Positions 1 to 9,429 of a stretch of DNA of 64,000 nt are shown in pieces. The number at the start of each line of letters is the position of its first letter. Positions within the stretch are counted from its first letter, which is position 1. Location: positions 4,298,001-4,362,000 of the forward strand of contig NZ_CP080531.1 in NCBI RefSeq assembly GCF_024746835.1, written 5' to 3'. A program made the translations under genes and the position numbers. Source of the stretch: Mesorhizobium sp. AR02 (lineage in GTDB: Bacteria; Pseudomonadota; Alphaproteobacteria; Rhizobiales; Rhizobiaceae). The notes below the pieces were generated by a model, which was not told the DNA's origin, made no database searches, and worked only from the letters and a program-made list of their open reading frames with translations.

Positions 1-581
1 GACTTGCCGACGCCCGAACCGGCAAAGACGCCCATGCGCTGGCCGAAGCACAGCGGCGTGAAGATGTCGATGACCTTGACGCCGGTCATGAAGGCGGTGC
101 CGACGCGCTGCCGTGCCATGGCACCGGGCGTCGTGGAACTGCCCGACAGGTCGTCGCCCCTGATCAGCGGCGGGCCGCCATCGATCGCCCGGGTGAGCGC
201 GTCGATGGTGCGGCCGCGCCATGAACCGTGCGGCGCCACCGCGAGCGGACCCCTGCGAAACACGGCATCGCCGATACCGGCATCGGCGCTGCGTTCAAAG
301 GGCGCTACGACGACCTCGTCGCGGCTGATCTTGACGATCTCGCCGCGGCGCGCGCCGGTCTGGCCGCGCTGTTCGACCATGTCGCCCAGCCTGGCGAAAT
401 CGGAAAGGCCGCGCACCTTGTAATGCGTCGGCGTGACTTCGGTGACGAGACCGCCGCGCTTGACCAGCCCATCGGCGTTGCTGAAGCGTCGAAATACCCG
501 TTCCAACGCGGCCAAACGGTCCTCCGGCGCCGGCTGGAGCTGGATTTCGGGTGCGCGGATGGAGGACCGGTCGAGCGACAT
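1..581 (-). CDS. fliI: Flagellum-specific ATP synthase FliI, N-terminal part (cut by window edge)
   Basis: This is the first 193 codons of FliI, the ATPase that energises export of flagellar rod, hook and filament subunits through the type III export gate. Translation from the ATG at 581 gives MSLDRSSIRAPEIQLQP, a beta-barrel N-domain with GLVTEVTPTHYKVRGL, then the F1-type sequence FMTGVKVIDIFTPLCFGQRMGVF. The reading frame leaves the window inside the Walker A loop, at GSGVGK followed by the first base of the next codon, so the catalytic core lies outside. It begins 1 bp after the stop of flgF on the same strand, which indicates one transcript. The gene runs off the left edge, so it has no stop here. 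Confidence 0.93.
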   Translation of the reverse strand, partial: MSLDRSSIRAPEIQLQPAPEDRLAALERVFRRFSNADGLVKRGGLVTEVTPTHYKVRGLSDFARLGDMVEQRGQTGARRGEIVKISRDEVVVAPFERSADAGIGDAVFRRGPLAVAPHGSWRGRTIDALTRAIDGGPPLIRGDDLSGSSTTPGAMARQRVGTAFMTGVKVIDIFTPLCFGQRMGVFAGSGVGK

Positions 582-582
582 G

Positions 583-1308
583 CTACGACTTCGAGCCGAG
601 CGTCTTGATCGCCTCGTCGGTGGAGGAATCCGTCTGCCGCATCAGGGCCGCGGTGTTCTCGAAGGCGCGCTGGACCATGATCAGCCGGGTCATCTCCAGC
701 ACCGGATTGACGTTGGATTCCTCGACGAAACCCTGGGCTATGCCGACATCGGAGCGATCAGTGACCGGCTCGGGGGTGCGCGAAGGCACAATGCCAGAAT
801 TGCCGTAACGCACGAAATTCTGACCCGGATCGAAATTGTAGAGGCCGATCGAGCCGACAAGCTGGTCGTTCTGGCGCAGCGAGCCGTCGGCGCCGGCCTT
901 GGGCGGGCCGTTGCGGGGGTCGAGCTGGATCGGCGCGCCGCCGGCGTCGAGCACCGGATGGCCTTCGATCGACATCAGCTCGCCATTTTCGTTCATCGAG
1001 AAGCGGCCGTCGCGGGTCATGACGGTGCCGGCCGGCGTGTCGATGGCGAACCAGGCGTCGCCCTGGATGGCGAAATCGAACGGATTGCCGGTCTCGCTCA
1101 GGGACCCATGGGCGCCCGAAAGATAGGTCTTGCCCGACGAGGCGAAGGACACCGATTTCTGTCCGGTACCCGATACCACGTCCTCGAATTTCACGCCGGT
1201 GGCGCGAAAGCCGACGGTGTTGGCGTTGGCGACGTTGTCGGCGATCGTGTCGAGCCGGCGCTCGAGCGCCATCTGCGCGGAAAGGGCGACGTAGAGACTG
1301 TCCTGCAT
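583..1308 (-). CDS. flgF: Flagellar basal-body rod protein FlgF
   Basis: The 241-residue product is a proximal rod protein of the flagellar basal body. The N-terminus carries the rod/hook signature (LYVALSAQMALERRLDTIAD, then NVANANTVGFRATGVKFEDV), and the C-terminus has the matching helix (ESNVNPVLEMTRLIMVQRAF), the coiled ends that pack between rod subunits. The length fits rhizobial FlgF. It lies between a DUF1217 gene (2-bp gap) and fliI (1-bp gap) on the same strand. FlgG resembles FlgF, but FlgG is usually about 260 residues, and the order flgF-fliI matches the rhizobial flagellar cluster as I know it. Confidence 0.92.
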   Translation of the reverse strand: MQDSLYVALSAQMALERRLDTIADNVANANTVGFRATGVKFEDVVSGTGQKSVSFASSGKTYLSGAHGSLSETGNPFDFAIQGDAWFAIDTPAGTVMTRDGRFSMNENGELMSIEGHPVLDAGGAPIQLDPRNGPPKAGADGSLRQNDQLVGSIGLYNFDPGQNFVRYGNSGIVPSRTPEPVTDRSDVGIAQGFVEESNVNPVLEMTRLIMVQRAFENTAALMRQTDSSTDEAIKTLGSKS

Positions 1309-1310
1309 GA

Positions 1311-2438
1311 TCAGAACTTCAACTTCTGCATGGCCATCATCAGGTCGGTGGAGATGCCCACCGTGACCGGCTGGGCGAACAGCACGCTGACTGACGTCAC
1401 GGCCGTCGAGGTCGGATTGTTGATCTCGTACATGCTGGTGAAGCGGGTCAGGAACTTGCCGAGTTTCTGCGGGTCGGAGAAATCCGAGATGTTGAGTTTC
1501 TGCGCGAACAGCTGCGCCTGCTTGTCTATGTCGGCGGTGGCGAAGGAATCGGGGAGACCCAGCGCGGTGCGCACGACGGTGGCTAGTGCCGTGTCGGCCA
1601 GCACGTCATACCAACTGGTGATGTCGGGCGCCTTGCGCTGGAAATAGAGCGCCAGCCGCACACCCTCGTTGGTCTGGCCGGCATCCTCCTCAAGCGTCTG
1701 GCGCATATACTTGTCGACGGTTGGCTGCTGCGCCGGATTGATGGTGGTGGCGTTCTCGCCGTATTGCTCGAAGTTGAAGGCCGAGGCCAGTGCGGCGTAG
1801 GCCGGGTTCGTCTGCTTGTTGGCGACGCTGTTGGGGTCGCGCACGCCACCTTGCAGGACCGACTTGATCAGGTCCTTGTTCTCCGTCGCCGAATCGAGAC
1901 CGAACGCGGCCAGCGCGTAGGTGTAGAGCCGGCTGTTCGACATCAGGTCGTCGACGGACTTCACCTTGGTGATGTTGGCGAGATAATACGTGGTCTCGCC
2001 CTTCACATAGTCCGAATTCGGATCGAGGCCGGCGATTTGCGCCTGCGTGGCATAGTTCTTCGTCACCAGCTGCTGCGCCTTGTTGTAGATGGTGGCATCG
2101 GCGCCGTTGGCGGCGAAGTTGAAGGCGCTGACGAACGCGGCGTAGCGCTTGTCGGTCAGCTTGTTGGCGAAACTGCTGGAGGTCGAAACGCCTTCCTTGA
2201 GCGCCTTGACCATGAAGGCCTTGGCGTAGTCCATATTCTCCAGCCCGTAGGCCTTCATGGCATATTTGAACAGCCGGTCATTGTTGACGAAATCGTCGAT
2301 CGATTTCACCTTGGTGATGTTGGCGAGATAATATTTGGTATCGCGATCGACCGTCGGCTGTTGCTCGATGCGGTCGATCGACTTGCTGATGTCTTTGGTG
2401 ATCAATTGGTAGCTGGTAAAGGTATCGAGCAACGTCAT
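1311..2438 (-). CDS. DUF1217 flagellar-cluster protein
   Basis: The 375-residue protein belongs to the DUF1217 group that sits next to motA and flgF in rhizobia. Its role is not established. It has internal repeats: the block YYLANITKVKSxDD followed by about 90 residues ending in AFNF occurs twice (roughly residues 38-135 and 155-240), and a more divergent third helical unit covers residues 270-345. No signal peptide or membrane segment is seen, so export by the flagellar route or a cytoplasmic role are both possible. It starts the minus-strand DUF1217-flgF-fliI transcript, divergent from motA. The 155-bp gap to motA must hold both promoters. Confidence 0.85.
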   Translation of the reverse strand: MTLLDTFTSYQLITKDISKSIDRIEQQPTVDRDTKYYLANITKVKSIDDFVNNDRLFKYAMKAYGLENMDYAKAFMVKALKEGVSTSSSFANKLTDKRYAAFVSAFNFAANGADATIYNKAQQLVTKNYATQAQIAGLDPNSDYVKGETTYYLANITKVKSVDDLMSNSRLYTYALAAFGLDSATENKDLIKSVLQGGVRDPNSVANKQTNPAYAALASAFNFEQYGENATTINPAQQPTVDKYMRQTLEEDAGQTNEGVRLALYFQRKAPDITSWYDVLADTALATVVRTALGLPDSFATADIDKQAQLFAQKLNISDFSDPQKLGKFLTRFTSMYEINNPTSTAVTSVSVLFAQPVTVGISTDLMMAMQKLKF

Positions 2439-2593
2439 GCCTCCGGCCGAAGCTTAATATCGTGACAATAACCTCACTTCCTTGCGCGAAACTGAATCGG
2501 CAACATTCGGCGCCCTTGGCGGCTCGGATTCAAGCCTCACACAAGGCACGGGGACTATCCCTGCAGCTGACATGAAATGCGGAAGGAACTGCC

Positions 2594-3469
2594 GTGGGCA
2601 TTCTCATTGGACTTGTGGTGACGCTCGGCTGCGTCCTTGGCGGTTTCATGGCCATGGGCGGGCATCTGCACGTGCTGGTCCAGCCCTGGGAAGCCGTGGT
2701 CATCTGCGGCGCTGCATTGGGTACCTTCCTGGTCGCCAACCCGATGAAGACGGTCAAGGATACCGGCAGGGGCATTCTTGAAGCCTTCAAGCAGGCGGTG
2801 CCGAAGGAACAGGATTACCTGGAAACGCTCGGCGTGCTGCACAGCCTGATGCGCGAACTGCGCTCGAAATCGCGCAGCGAAGTCGAGGCGCATATCGACA
2901 ATCCGGAAGAATCAGCCATCTTCCAGGCCTTTCCGACGGTGCTCAAGAATCACGATCTGATGAATTTCATCTGCGACTACTGCCGCATCATCATCATCGG
3001 CAATGCCCGCTCGCACGAGATCGAGGCGCTGATGGACGAGGAGATCCAGACCATCCGGTCCGACAAGATGAAGGCCTATCACGCGCTGGTCGCGGTCGGC
3101 GACGGCCTGCCGGCGCTGGGCATCGTCGCCGCGGTGCTTGGCGTGGTCAAGGCGATGGGTGCACTCGACCAGTCGCCAGAAATCCTCGGCGGCCTGATCG
3201 GCGCCGCACTTGTCGGCACCTTCCTCGGCATCTTCCTGTCCTACGCTGTGGTCGGGCCCGTCGCCACCAAGATCAAGACGGTGCGCGAGAAGAAGAACCG
3301 CCTCTACATCATCGTCAAGCAGACGCTGCTCGCCTACATGAACGGTGCGCTGCCGCAGGTGGCGATCGAATTCGGCCGCAAGACCATCTCATCCTATGAA
3401 CGGCCGACCATCGACGCCGTCGAGCAGAGCACGATGAACACCGGCAGCGCCGAGAAGAAGGCCGCTTGA
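2594..3469 (+). CDS. motA: Flagellar motor stator protein MotA
   Basis: MotA forms, with MotB, the proton-conducting stator that drives flagellar rotation. The 291-residue product shows two N-terminal membrane helices ([20 protein letters not shown] and [16 protein letters not shown]), a large cytoplasmic loop, and two more near residues 170-215 ([18 protein letters not shown] and [20 protein letters not shown]), the standard MotA layout. It starts with GTG at 2594 behind a good Shine-Dalgarno site (AAGGA, 7 bases away). It is the first gene of the plus-strand operon motA-fliM-fliN-fliG-flhB. MotB is not in this window. Confidence 0.95.
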   Translation: MGILIGLVVTLGCVLGGFMAMGGHLHVLVQPWEAVVICGAALGTFLVANPMKTVKDTGRGILEAFKQAVPKEQDYLETLGVLHSLMRELRSKSRSEVEAHIDNPEESAIFQAFPTVLKNHDLMNFICDYCRIIIIGNARSHEIEALMDEEIQTIRSDKMKAYHALVAVGDGLPALGIVAAVLGVVKAMGALDQSPEILGGLIGAALVGTFLGIFLSYAVVGPVATKIKTVREKKNRLYIIVKQTLLAYMNGALPQVAIEFGRKTISSYERPTIDAVEQSTMNTGSAEKKAA

Positions 3470-4449
3470 GCGATGCACGACAGATCGGTGCCAACACGGC
3501 CATGACCAGTCCGGGCAGCCCAGCGCAAGCGCGCTCGTTGATCATCGAGCGCCTGGTCGGCGACAGTGGCGAGGCCGCCCAGGTCATCGGTACCGGCCGG
3601 GCCATGGCCGAGCGCGCCGCGCCGCTGTTGCAAAAGAGCCTGACCAGTGAGCTTGGCGTTCCGGTCACCGTCGATCTCAGGGCCGTCGAGGTCAGCCGCG
3701 TCGCGGAGGCGCGCTCGCGTGCCGGCGATACGTTTGCCATGACCATCGTGGCATCATCCACGTCTTCCGATGCCATGACCCTGGTGATCGATGCGCCGGC
3801 GATAGCGATCATGGTCTGCACGCTGTTCGGCGGCGACCCGGAGACGCCGGCATCGCCGATCGAGCGTGATCTGTCGCAGATCGAGGTTGATGTCTCGACC
3901 ATGCTGTTTCAGCAGGTCGCGCAGGCACTGAACGGATCGGGGCGGCGCTCGCTCGACCTGCGTCTGCCCGTACCGCGCGCGATGTCGGGCGCCGAAGCCA
4001 AACGGCACGTTTTGCGTGATGGCGCGGCACTGCGCATCGTTCTTGGCATCTCGACGCCAGCCGACAGCGGCACAGTGACTGTGACGATGCCGCAGCGTAT
4101 CGTGCTGGCCAGCCGCGACGGCGCTGCGAACGCCGGTGGGGATGACCACGGCCCGAGCTGGCGGGAGCGCTTTTCGGAAGAGGTGATGCGCTCGACGGTG
4201 GCGCTCGAAGCCACCATGCCGCTGGCGCGGCTGACGCTTGGCGACCTCGCCAGTCTCGAAGTGGGCCAGGTCATCGACTTCGAGGAAACGGCGCAATCAA
4301 GGGCTCGGCTCAGTGCGCGCGGCCAGACGCTGTTCGTATGCGAGTTCGGCAAACTGGGGCAGAATTACACCGTCCGAATCAGGCATCCTTTCGATGCCGG
4401 GCAGGATTTCATCGATGGGCTCATGCCGGCCGGTGCCGGGCGCGCCTGA
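3466..4449 (+). CDS. fliM: Flagellar motor switch protein FliM
   Basis: FliM is the C-ring protein that receives CheY-phosphate and sets the direction or speed of rotation. The 327-residue product has the CheC-like middle domain ([20 protein letters not shown], then [20 protein letters not shown] and [17 protein letters not shown]) and a C-terminal SpoA/FliN-like domain ([20 protein letters not shown]). It is divergent from enterobacterial FliM and resembles the rhizobial type. The frame opens with TTG at 3466, which overlaps the motA stop as TTGA. The first in-frame ATG is at 3502, residue 13, so the true start is uncertain. Overlap with motA points to translational coupling. Confidence 0.9.
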   Translation: MSDARQIGANTAMTSPGSPAQARSLIIERLVGDSGEAAQVIGTGRAMAERAAPLLQKSLTSELGVPVTVDLRAVEVSRVAEARSRAGDTFAMTIVASSTSSDAMTLVIDAPAIAIMVCTLFGGDPETPASPIERDLSQIEVDVSTMLFQQVAQALNGSGRRSLDLRLPVPRAMSGAEAKRHVLRDGAALRIVLGISTPADSGTVTVTMPQRIVLASRDGAANAGGDDHGPSWRERFSEEVMRSTVALEATMPLARLTLGDLASLEVGQVIDFEETAQSRARLSARGQTLFVCEFGKLGQNYTVRIRHPFDAGQDFIDGLMPAGAGRA

Positions 4450-4466
4450 GCTTTTGGAGAAGACGC

Positions 4467-4853
4467 ATGGCCAAGACCAAAGTGGAAGCAGAACTCGACC
4501 AGCCGGACGAGCAGCTCGACCGCGCCATCGAGGAATTGCGCGGGGTCCTGCATGAGGAGGAGCAGCGTCCGGACGCGGCGTTCAGGGCGGCCGCGGGCGC
4601 CAATTCGAACGTCATCATGAACATCCCTGTCGATGTCCAGATCATCCTGGGCAGCACCGAGATGGCGGTTGCCGATCTGATGGCGCTGCAGAAGGGCTCG
4701 ACCGTGGCGCTCAACCGCCGCATCGGCGAACCGGTCGACGTCGTGGTCAACGGCCGCAAGATCGCGCGCGGCGAGATCACGGTGCTTGAGAGCGACCCCT
4801 CGCGCTTCGGCATCAGGCTGACCGAAATCATCGCCGGCACGAAGGGCGCCTAA
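4467..4853 (+). CDS. fliN: Flagellar motor switch protein FliN
   Basis: This 128-residue protein is the C-ring partner of FliM and FliG. The last 80 residues form the SpoA domain, starting [20 protein letters not shown] and running through [20 protein letters not shown] and [17 protein letters not shown]. The N-terminal 45 residues are acidic and probably flexible. The ATG at 4467 is chosen because GGAG lies nine bases upstream and because it begins after the fliM stop. Longer in-frame readings would overlap fliM without a ribosome binding site. Confidence 0.93.
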   Translation: MAKTKVEAELDQPDEQLDRAIEELRGVLHEEEQRPDAAFRAAAGANSNVIMNIPVDVQIILGSTEMAVADLMALQKGSTVALNRRIGEPVDVVVNGRKIARGEITVLESDPSRFGIRLTEIIAGTKGA

Positions 4854-4899
4854 ACATGGCTGGTGGGGCTTGCCGGTTGCAGCGGAGGCGAGAGGCAGC

Positions 4900-5910
4900 A
4901 TGACGCCGCTGACGACCCTGACGCGCGCCCAGAAGGCGGCCGCCATATTGGTGGCAATGGGCAAGCCGTCCGCCAGCCGCCTCTTGAAATTCTTCAAGCA
5001 GGAAGAGCTGAAGGCGCTGATCGAGGGCGCCCGGCTGCTCAGGACCATTCCGCAGAGCGATCTCGAGCGCATCGTTGCCGAATTCGAGGCCGAGTTCACC
5101 GAGGGCGCCGGCCTGCTCGATTCCGCCGACAGGATGGACACCATCCTCAACGAATCGCTGTCGCCCGAAGAGATGAGCGCCATCATGGGCAACAAGAAAC
5201 CGGAGGCGGCACCTGAAGGGCCGCCGCCGATCTGGCCCGATCTCGAAAAGCTCGAACCCTCGCGGCTGGGCACCTTCCTGGCCGGCGAACATCCGCAGAC
5301 GGCGGCCATGGTGCTGTCGAAGCTGGCGCCGCAGGCGGCGGCGAGCGTGCTTTTGACGCTGACCAAGCCGATGCGCGGCGAAATCATCAAGCGCATGGTG
5401 ACGATGGCCAATGTTCCCGACGCCGCCACCAGGATCGTCGAGAACCGGCTGCGCGCCAGCGTGCTGGCGGAAACCTCGACCAAGGACACTTCGGCCGGGC
5501 AGGCGCGCGTCGCCAGCGTGCTCAACGAGCTGGACAAGCCACTGCTCGAGGAGGTCATGCAGGACCTGGAAGCCGCCGGCACGCCAGACCTCGACGGTGT
5601 GCGGGCACGGCTTTTCGCTTTCGACGACTTGCCGCTGCTCACCCAGAAGGCGCGCGTGCTTTTGTTCGACGGGCTGTCGACCGAGCTCGTCACGCTGGCG
5701 CTGCGCGGCACGTCGGCGGCGCTCGCCGAAGCGGTGCTGTCGGCGATCGGCGCGCGGTCGCGGCGCATGATCGAAGCCGAACTCGGACAGGGGTCGGAAG
5801 GGATTCCCCTCGCCGACATCATGACGGCGCGCAAGACGATCGTGACGACGACGATCCGGCTGTCGCGTGAAGGCGCATTCGAACTTCCCGCGACACAGAA
5901 CGCCGCCTAA
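4900..5910 (+). CDS. fliG: Flagellar motor switch protein FliG
   Basis: FliG is the rotor protein whose C-terminal charged ridge contacts MotA. From the ATG at 4900 the product is 336 residues: an N-terminal domain (LTRAQKAAAILVAMGKPSAS), a middle domain with the EHPQ-type motif (LAGEHPQTAAMVLSKLAPQA), and a C-terminal domain (FDDLPLLTQKARVLLFDGLS). A TTG at 4870 would add ten residues (MPVAAEARGS), but GGAGG and AGAGG lie just before 4900. It sits 46 bp after fliN and 3 bp before flhB. The middle-domain motif and the length agree with the family. Confidence 0.93.
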   Translation: MTPLTTLTRAQKAAAILVAMGKPSASRLLKFFKQEELKALIEGARLLRTIPQSDLERIVAEFEAEFTEGAGLLDSADRMDTILNESLSPEEMSAIMGNKKPEAAPEGPPPIWPDLEKLEPSRLGTFLAGEHPQTAAMVLSKLAPQAAASVLLTLTKPMRGEIIKRMVTMANVPDAATRIVENRLRASVLAETSTKDTSAGQARVASVLNELDKPLLEEVMQDLEAAGTPDLDGVRARLFAFDDLPLLTQKARVLLFDGLSTELVTLALRGTSAALAEAVLSAIGARSRRMIEAELGQGSEGIPLADIMTARKTIVTTTIRLSREGAFELPATQNAA

Positions 5911-5913
5911 GGC

Positions 5914-6996
5914 ATGTCCGACACCACCGACAAGGACTCCAAAACCGAAGAGGCGACGGAAAAGAAGGTCCGCGACACCATCGAACAGGGCAAGCTGCCC
6001 CATTCGAAGGAAACCGCAATCCTCGCCTCCTTCGTCGCCATACTGGTTTTCACCGTCTTCTATGCCAAGGACGCGGTCATCGACCTCGGCATGTTCCTGT
6101 CGATGTTCCTCGAGAAGCCCGAGGCCTGGCCGATGGACACCGAAACCGATGTCATCGCGCTCTACAAGCTCGTCATGCTGGAAGTGGGCCGCGCCCTCAT
6201 CAGCCTGCTGGTGCTTTTGACGGTTGCCGGCATCGGCGCCTCGGTGCTCCAGAACATGCCGCAATTCGTCGGCGAGCGGATCAGGCCGCAGCTTTCACGC
6301 ATTTCGATCACCAAGGGCTGGACCCGGATGTTCGGCGCCCAGGGCTGGGTCGAGTTCCTGAAATCCCTGGCAAAGGTCGGCTTCGCCATCGCCGTGCTCA
6401 CCTTCACGCTGTCGGAGGATCATCGCAAGCTGCTCGCCGGAATGATCACCAATCCCGTCGCTTTCGGCCTCGTCATCCGCGGCATCGCGGTCGACATCCT
6501 GGTGGCGATCGTCTTCGTCATGGGACTGATCGCGGCGATCGACATCGTCTGGTCACGCTTCCACTGGAAGCAGGACCTGCGCATGAGCAAGCAGGAGGTG
6601 AAGGACGAGTTCAAGCAGTCCGAGGGCGACCCGATCGTCAAGTCGCGGCTGCGCTCGCTGGCGCGCGACCGTGCGCGCAAGCGGATGATGACAGCGGTAC
6701 CGCGCGCGACGCTGATCATCGCCAACCCGACCCACTTCTCGATCGCGCTCAAATATGTGCGCGACGAGGATTCGGCACCGCTGGTGGTGGCCAAGGGGCA
6801 GGATCTGGTGGCGCTGAAAATCCGCGAGATTGCGAAGGAGCACAACATCCCGATCTTCGAGGACGTGGCGCTTGCCCGCTCCATGTACAAGCAAGTTTCG
6901 GTCGATAATGTGATCCCGTCGCAATTCTACCAGGCCGTCGCCGAACTGGTGCGGATCGTCTACTCGAAAAAGGCTGAGCGCAGACAGATTTCATGA
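5914..6996 (+). CDS. flhB: Flagellar export gate protein FlhB
   Basis: FlhB is the export-gate component that switches substrate from rod/hook type to filament type after self-cleavage. The 360-residue protein has the polar N-terminus DKDSKTEEATEKKVRDTIEQ, four hydrophobic segments between about residues 30 and 215, and the cytoplasmic domain with the cleavage motif NPTH at residues 271-274 (IIANPTHFSIALKYVRDEDS). All expected features are present. It follows fliG after 3 bp and its stop overlaps the start of the next small gene as ATGA. Confidence 0.95.
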   Translation: MSDTTDKDSKTEEATEKKVRDTIEQGKLPHSKETAILASFVAILVFTVFYAKDAVIDLGMFLSMFLEKPEAWPMDTETDVIALYKLVMLEVGRALISLLVLLTVAGIGASVLQNMPQFVGERIRPQLSRISITKGWTRMFGAQGWVEFLKSLAKVGFAIAVLTFTLSEDHRKLLAGMITNPVAFGLVIRGIAVDILVAIVFVMGLIAAIDIVWSRFHWKQDLRMSKQEVKDEFKQSEGDPIVKSRLRSLARDRARKRMMTAVPRATLIIANPTHFSIALKYVRDEDSAPLVVAKGQDLVALKIREIAKEHNIPIFEDVALARSMYKQVSVDNVIPSQFYQAVAELVRIVYSKKAERRQIS

Positions 6997-7427
6997 ACCG
7001 CCAACCGCACGCAAAATCCCGCGAGATCATCGTCGCCAGCGCCATCGAGCAAGTGGTCGGCGAACTGAGGCTGATCGATGTCGCCGACTACATCGCCTTC
7101 ATCCGGCTGGAGCATTTCGCCTGCCTGTCGGATCTGGTCGATTCAGCGGTGGAGCTGTTCTTCATGCCAGGCACGCTCAGGCTCGGCCATGGCGGCGAGG
7201 CGCATGTCGACTGGAGCGGCAGTCCGCGTATCGTGCTCGATCTGGAACTCAGGCCACCCGGGGTGACCGTCTATTTCCAGCTGACGCTGAGTGAGGCCGG
7301 CAACTCGGTCGCGGTCAATTACGTGTCGTTCGAAAAGCCCGGCGAGGATCCCGAGCGCAATACGGCGCTATTGGAAGCGGTGATCGAACAGGCGCGGATC
7401 CGCAAGGTCGAGCCGCTGGCTTTCTGA
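6993..7427 (+). CDS. Conserved hypothetical protein at the end of the motA-flhB operon
   Basis: This 144-residue protein is not recognised as a named flagellar component. It begins KSREIIVASAIEQVVGELRL, has no signal peptide or membrane helix, and ends in an acidic-to-basic tail (EQARIRKVEPLAF). Its start overlaps the flhB stop by four bases (ATGA), so it is almost certainly translated with flhB. Rhizobial flagellar clusters carry a small gene at this place between flhB and visR, which supports a motility-linked role, but no function can be assigned from sequence alone. Confidence 0.75.
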   Translation: MNRQPHAKSREIIVASAIEQVVGELRLIDVADYIAFIRLEHFACLSDLVDSAVELFFMPGTLRLGHGGEAHVDWSGSPRIVLDLELRPPGVTVYFQLTLSEAGNSVAVNYVSFEKPGEDPERNTALLEAVIEQARIRKVEPLAF

Positions 7428-7442
7428 AGCACCTTTGTCAGG

Positions 7443-8213
7443 CTATTCGATCAGGCCTAGCCGCAGCGCCTTGGCGACCGCCTGGTTGCGGTTGACGGCG
7501 TTGAGCTTCTGCGTCGACTGCGTCAGATACTGGTTGGCGGTGTGCACCGACAGCTTCAGGAGCCGCGCGATCTCCTCGCTGGTGTTGCCGTTGGCGGTCA
7601 GCTTCAGGCATTCGAGTTCGCGCTTGGAGATGGCGCGCATCCTGCCGGTGTCACCGGGACGAATACGGGCGACGGCGGCGAACAGGGAAAAGCAGCGGGC
7701 GTGGATTTCGTAGAGCGCGTCCTGCGGCAACGCGATCTCGGATCCCAGGAAGACGACGAGGCCGCATTGGCCGCGATCGGCGTGGACGGGAAAGGCTATG
7801 CCGCTGGTGCCGGGCGCCAGTGGTGCCATCTGCGCGGTCCAGGCGAGGTTGCTGAACGTCTCGGCCATCGCGGCGACGCCGTCATCCGTCCACCAGCGTG
7901 GCTCCGTGGAATTGTGGGTGTGGCGCACGATCTCTTCGCCATTGGCGCCCGAGATGAACTTCGTCGCCACCGCAATGCCGGGATAGTCGGAATCGAAACA
8001 CGGGACCAGCCGCGCCCGCTCCGGCGACGGGCTGACGAAGTACAGGCCGAAGGCCGAGGCGTTGATGTCGACTGATATCCAGCGGCAGCGGCGCACGGCA
8101 TCGGGAATGGTGACGGCGTGATGGGTTTCGGAACTTAGCGAGAAGGCGCCGAACGGGCTGCGCTGCTCGTTGAAAAGGGCCTCCGCTGCATCCTTGATGT
8201 CGGCTTGTTTCAA
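7443..8213 (-). CDS. visR: LuxR-family transcriptional regulator VisR
   Basis: VisR is one half of the VisN-VisR heterodimer that activates flagellar, motility and chemotaxis genes in Sinorhizobium. The 256-residue product has an N-terminal ligand-type domain of about 180 residues and a C-terminal LuxR helix-turn-helix (RAISKRELECLKLTANGNTS, then EEIARLLKLSVHTANQYLTQ). The start codon is TTG at 8213, whose TTGA overlaps the visN stop. No ATG occurs before residue 116, so TTG is the only reasonable start. Orientation is opposite to flhB. The gene name rests on domain type plus position beside visN and flhB. Confidence 0.85.
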   Translation of the reverse strand: MKQADIKDAAEALFNEQRSPFGAFSLSSETHHAVTIPDAVRRCRWISVDINASAFGLYFVSPSPERARLVPCFDSDYPGIAVATKFISGANGEEIVRHTHNSTEPRWWTDDGVAAMAETFSNLAWTAQMAPLAPGTSGIAFPVHADRGQCGLVVFLGSEIALPQDALYEIHARCFSLFAAVARIRPGDTGRMRAISKRELECLKLTANGNTSEEIARLLKLSVHTANQYLTQSTQKLNAVNRNQAVAKALRLGLIE

Positions 8214-8920
8214 ATGATGCCACTCCTGATCGCCGTGGCGATGGCCATCGCGCGGTTGCTGGCCGCGAATTTCTGGATGGCGTGGGTGATGTAGCTGTTG
8301 ACGGTGTTGGAGGACACGCCAAGGATGACCGCCACCTCATCGGTGGTCTTGCCTTCCGAGACCCAGAACAGGCATTCGCGCTCGCGGTCCGACAGCGGAT
8401 CCTGCATGGCCGCGGCAGCGATCAGCTGCGGAATATGCGAGAGTGCGTAGCAGCATTTCAGCTGCGCCTTCATCAGCGCCGGCTGGTCGATCTGGCCGGC
8501 CGCCGCCGCCGAGAACAGGGCAAACAGGCGCTGTCGGCCGACATTCAGCCTGAGCGAATAGATCTCGGCATGGCCGAGCACGTCGAGGAGGCGGGCCTCT
8601 TCGCCGGAGACCAGCCCGTCGGCGTCGGGCGCCTCGGCGGCCACCAGCGGCCTTGGGCGGATGCCGGGCGCGACGGTGAGGGTCCCCTGGGCAAGGCTGG
8701 CGATCAGCCGCTTGCCGATCAGTTCGATGGCGTCGAAGATCCAGTTCGAGGAGACGATGCGCGCGTCGTTGCGGTCCTGGTCATGGACGATGGCAACCAG
8801 CATGTAGCTGTCGGCGCCGATCTCGGCGGTCAGCTCCATGAAGAAGCTGGTCAAATCACCGCGCGACGTCAGGCGCGAGCCCAATGTATCGGATTGAAGA
8901 AGCGCGGCGGGACTGCTCAT
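8210..8920 (-). CDS. visN: LuxR-family transcriptional regulator VisN
   Basis: VisN is the partner of VisR at the top of the rhizobial flagellar cascade. The ATG at 8920 gives 236 residues starting MSSPAALLQSDTLGSRLTSR, with a sensory domain (EIGADSYMLVAIVHDQDRND) and a C-terminal LuxR-type helix-turn-helix (DPLSDRERECLFWVSEGKTT, then DEVAVILGVSSNTVNSYITH). An upstream in-frame extension to 9013 has low-complexity sequence and no ribosome binding site, so it is rejected. visN and visR overlap by four bases and are surely co-transcribed. The family's ligand is not known to me. Confidence 0.85.
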   Translation of the reverse strand: MSSPAALLQSDTLGSRLTSRGDLTSFFMELTAEIGADSYMLVAIVHDQDRNDARIVSSNWIFDAIELIGKRLIASLAQGTLTVAPGIRPRPLVAAEAPDADGLVSGEEARLLDVLGHAEIYSLRLNVGRQRLFALFSAAAAGQIDQPALMKAQLKCCYALSHIPQLIAAAAMQDPLSDRERECLFWVSEGKTTDEVAVILGVSSNTVNSYITHAIQKFAASNRAMAIATAIRSGII

Positions 8921-9429
8921 TCTTGTTGCTTTTGGCCGGAATCGTTTCTGCTGCCCGGATGCTGGAGGCCAGCCGCCGAACCCTAAAAAACGCGTTACTT
9001 TCACGAGACGCACACGAGGCGCGGGGCCGCGCCCAACCAGACGGAATCCATTCAGGGAACGCGAAGCCGTCCGCGTCTGGCGCCGGAAAATTCCGGAACG
9101 TGAGACTTTGGGTGGTCGCCGCGCCCCCCGAGGACCGGCTGATTCGGGTCTAATCTACCCGCAGATGAATCCGACATCAAACGCGATTTGACAAAATCGA
9201 ATCTGATGGACTCGCGTGCGACTCAGAGGGGCGTCAAAGGCTCCTTCGCGGCATCGGGGCCGCCTGAAACGTTGACACGAAAAAGCCAGAGGTTGTTGCG
9301 AAGCTGCCGTATCGAGGACCGATCGATTCCGATAGGTTTTCGCCGATCGGCAGGAGGGTGGGCTTCCCTTCGATCGGACTGGGCTAGGTTGGCCGCGCTT
9401 GTTTGCGGCCATCCGATTGGGGGGTGATC
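8921..9429. other. Intergenic region between visN and the M16 peptidase gene
   Basis: No coding sequence is supported in these 509 bases on either strand. The region must hold the promoters of two divergent genes. TTGACA hexamers occur at 9188 and 9272 on the plus strand, but neither has a convincing -10 box at the right distance. An inverted pair CCGATCG (9319-9325) and CGATCGG (9344-9350) lies about 80 bp before the peptidase start and could be a regulator site; this is speculative. Confidence 0.5.

Noticed and set aside
433..1647. 404-residue plus-strand frame across flgF and the DUF1217 gene
   Set aside because: It is the antisense shadow of two clear flagellar genes, with Arg/Gly-rich sequence lacking any domain.
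4365..6264. Two long minus-strand frames (489 and 478 residues) opposite fliN, fliG and flhB
   Set aside because: Both lie wholly opposite conserved flagellar genes and have the skewed composition of high-GC antisense frames.
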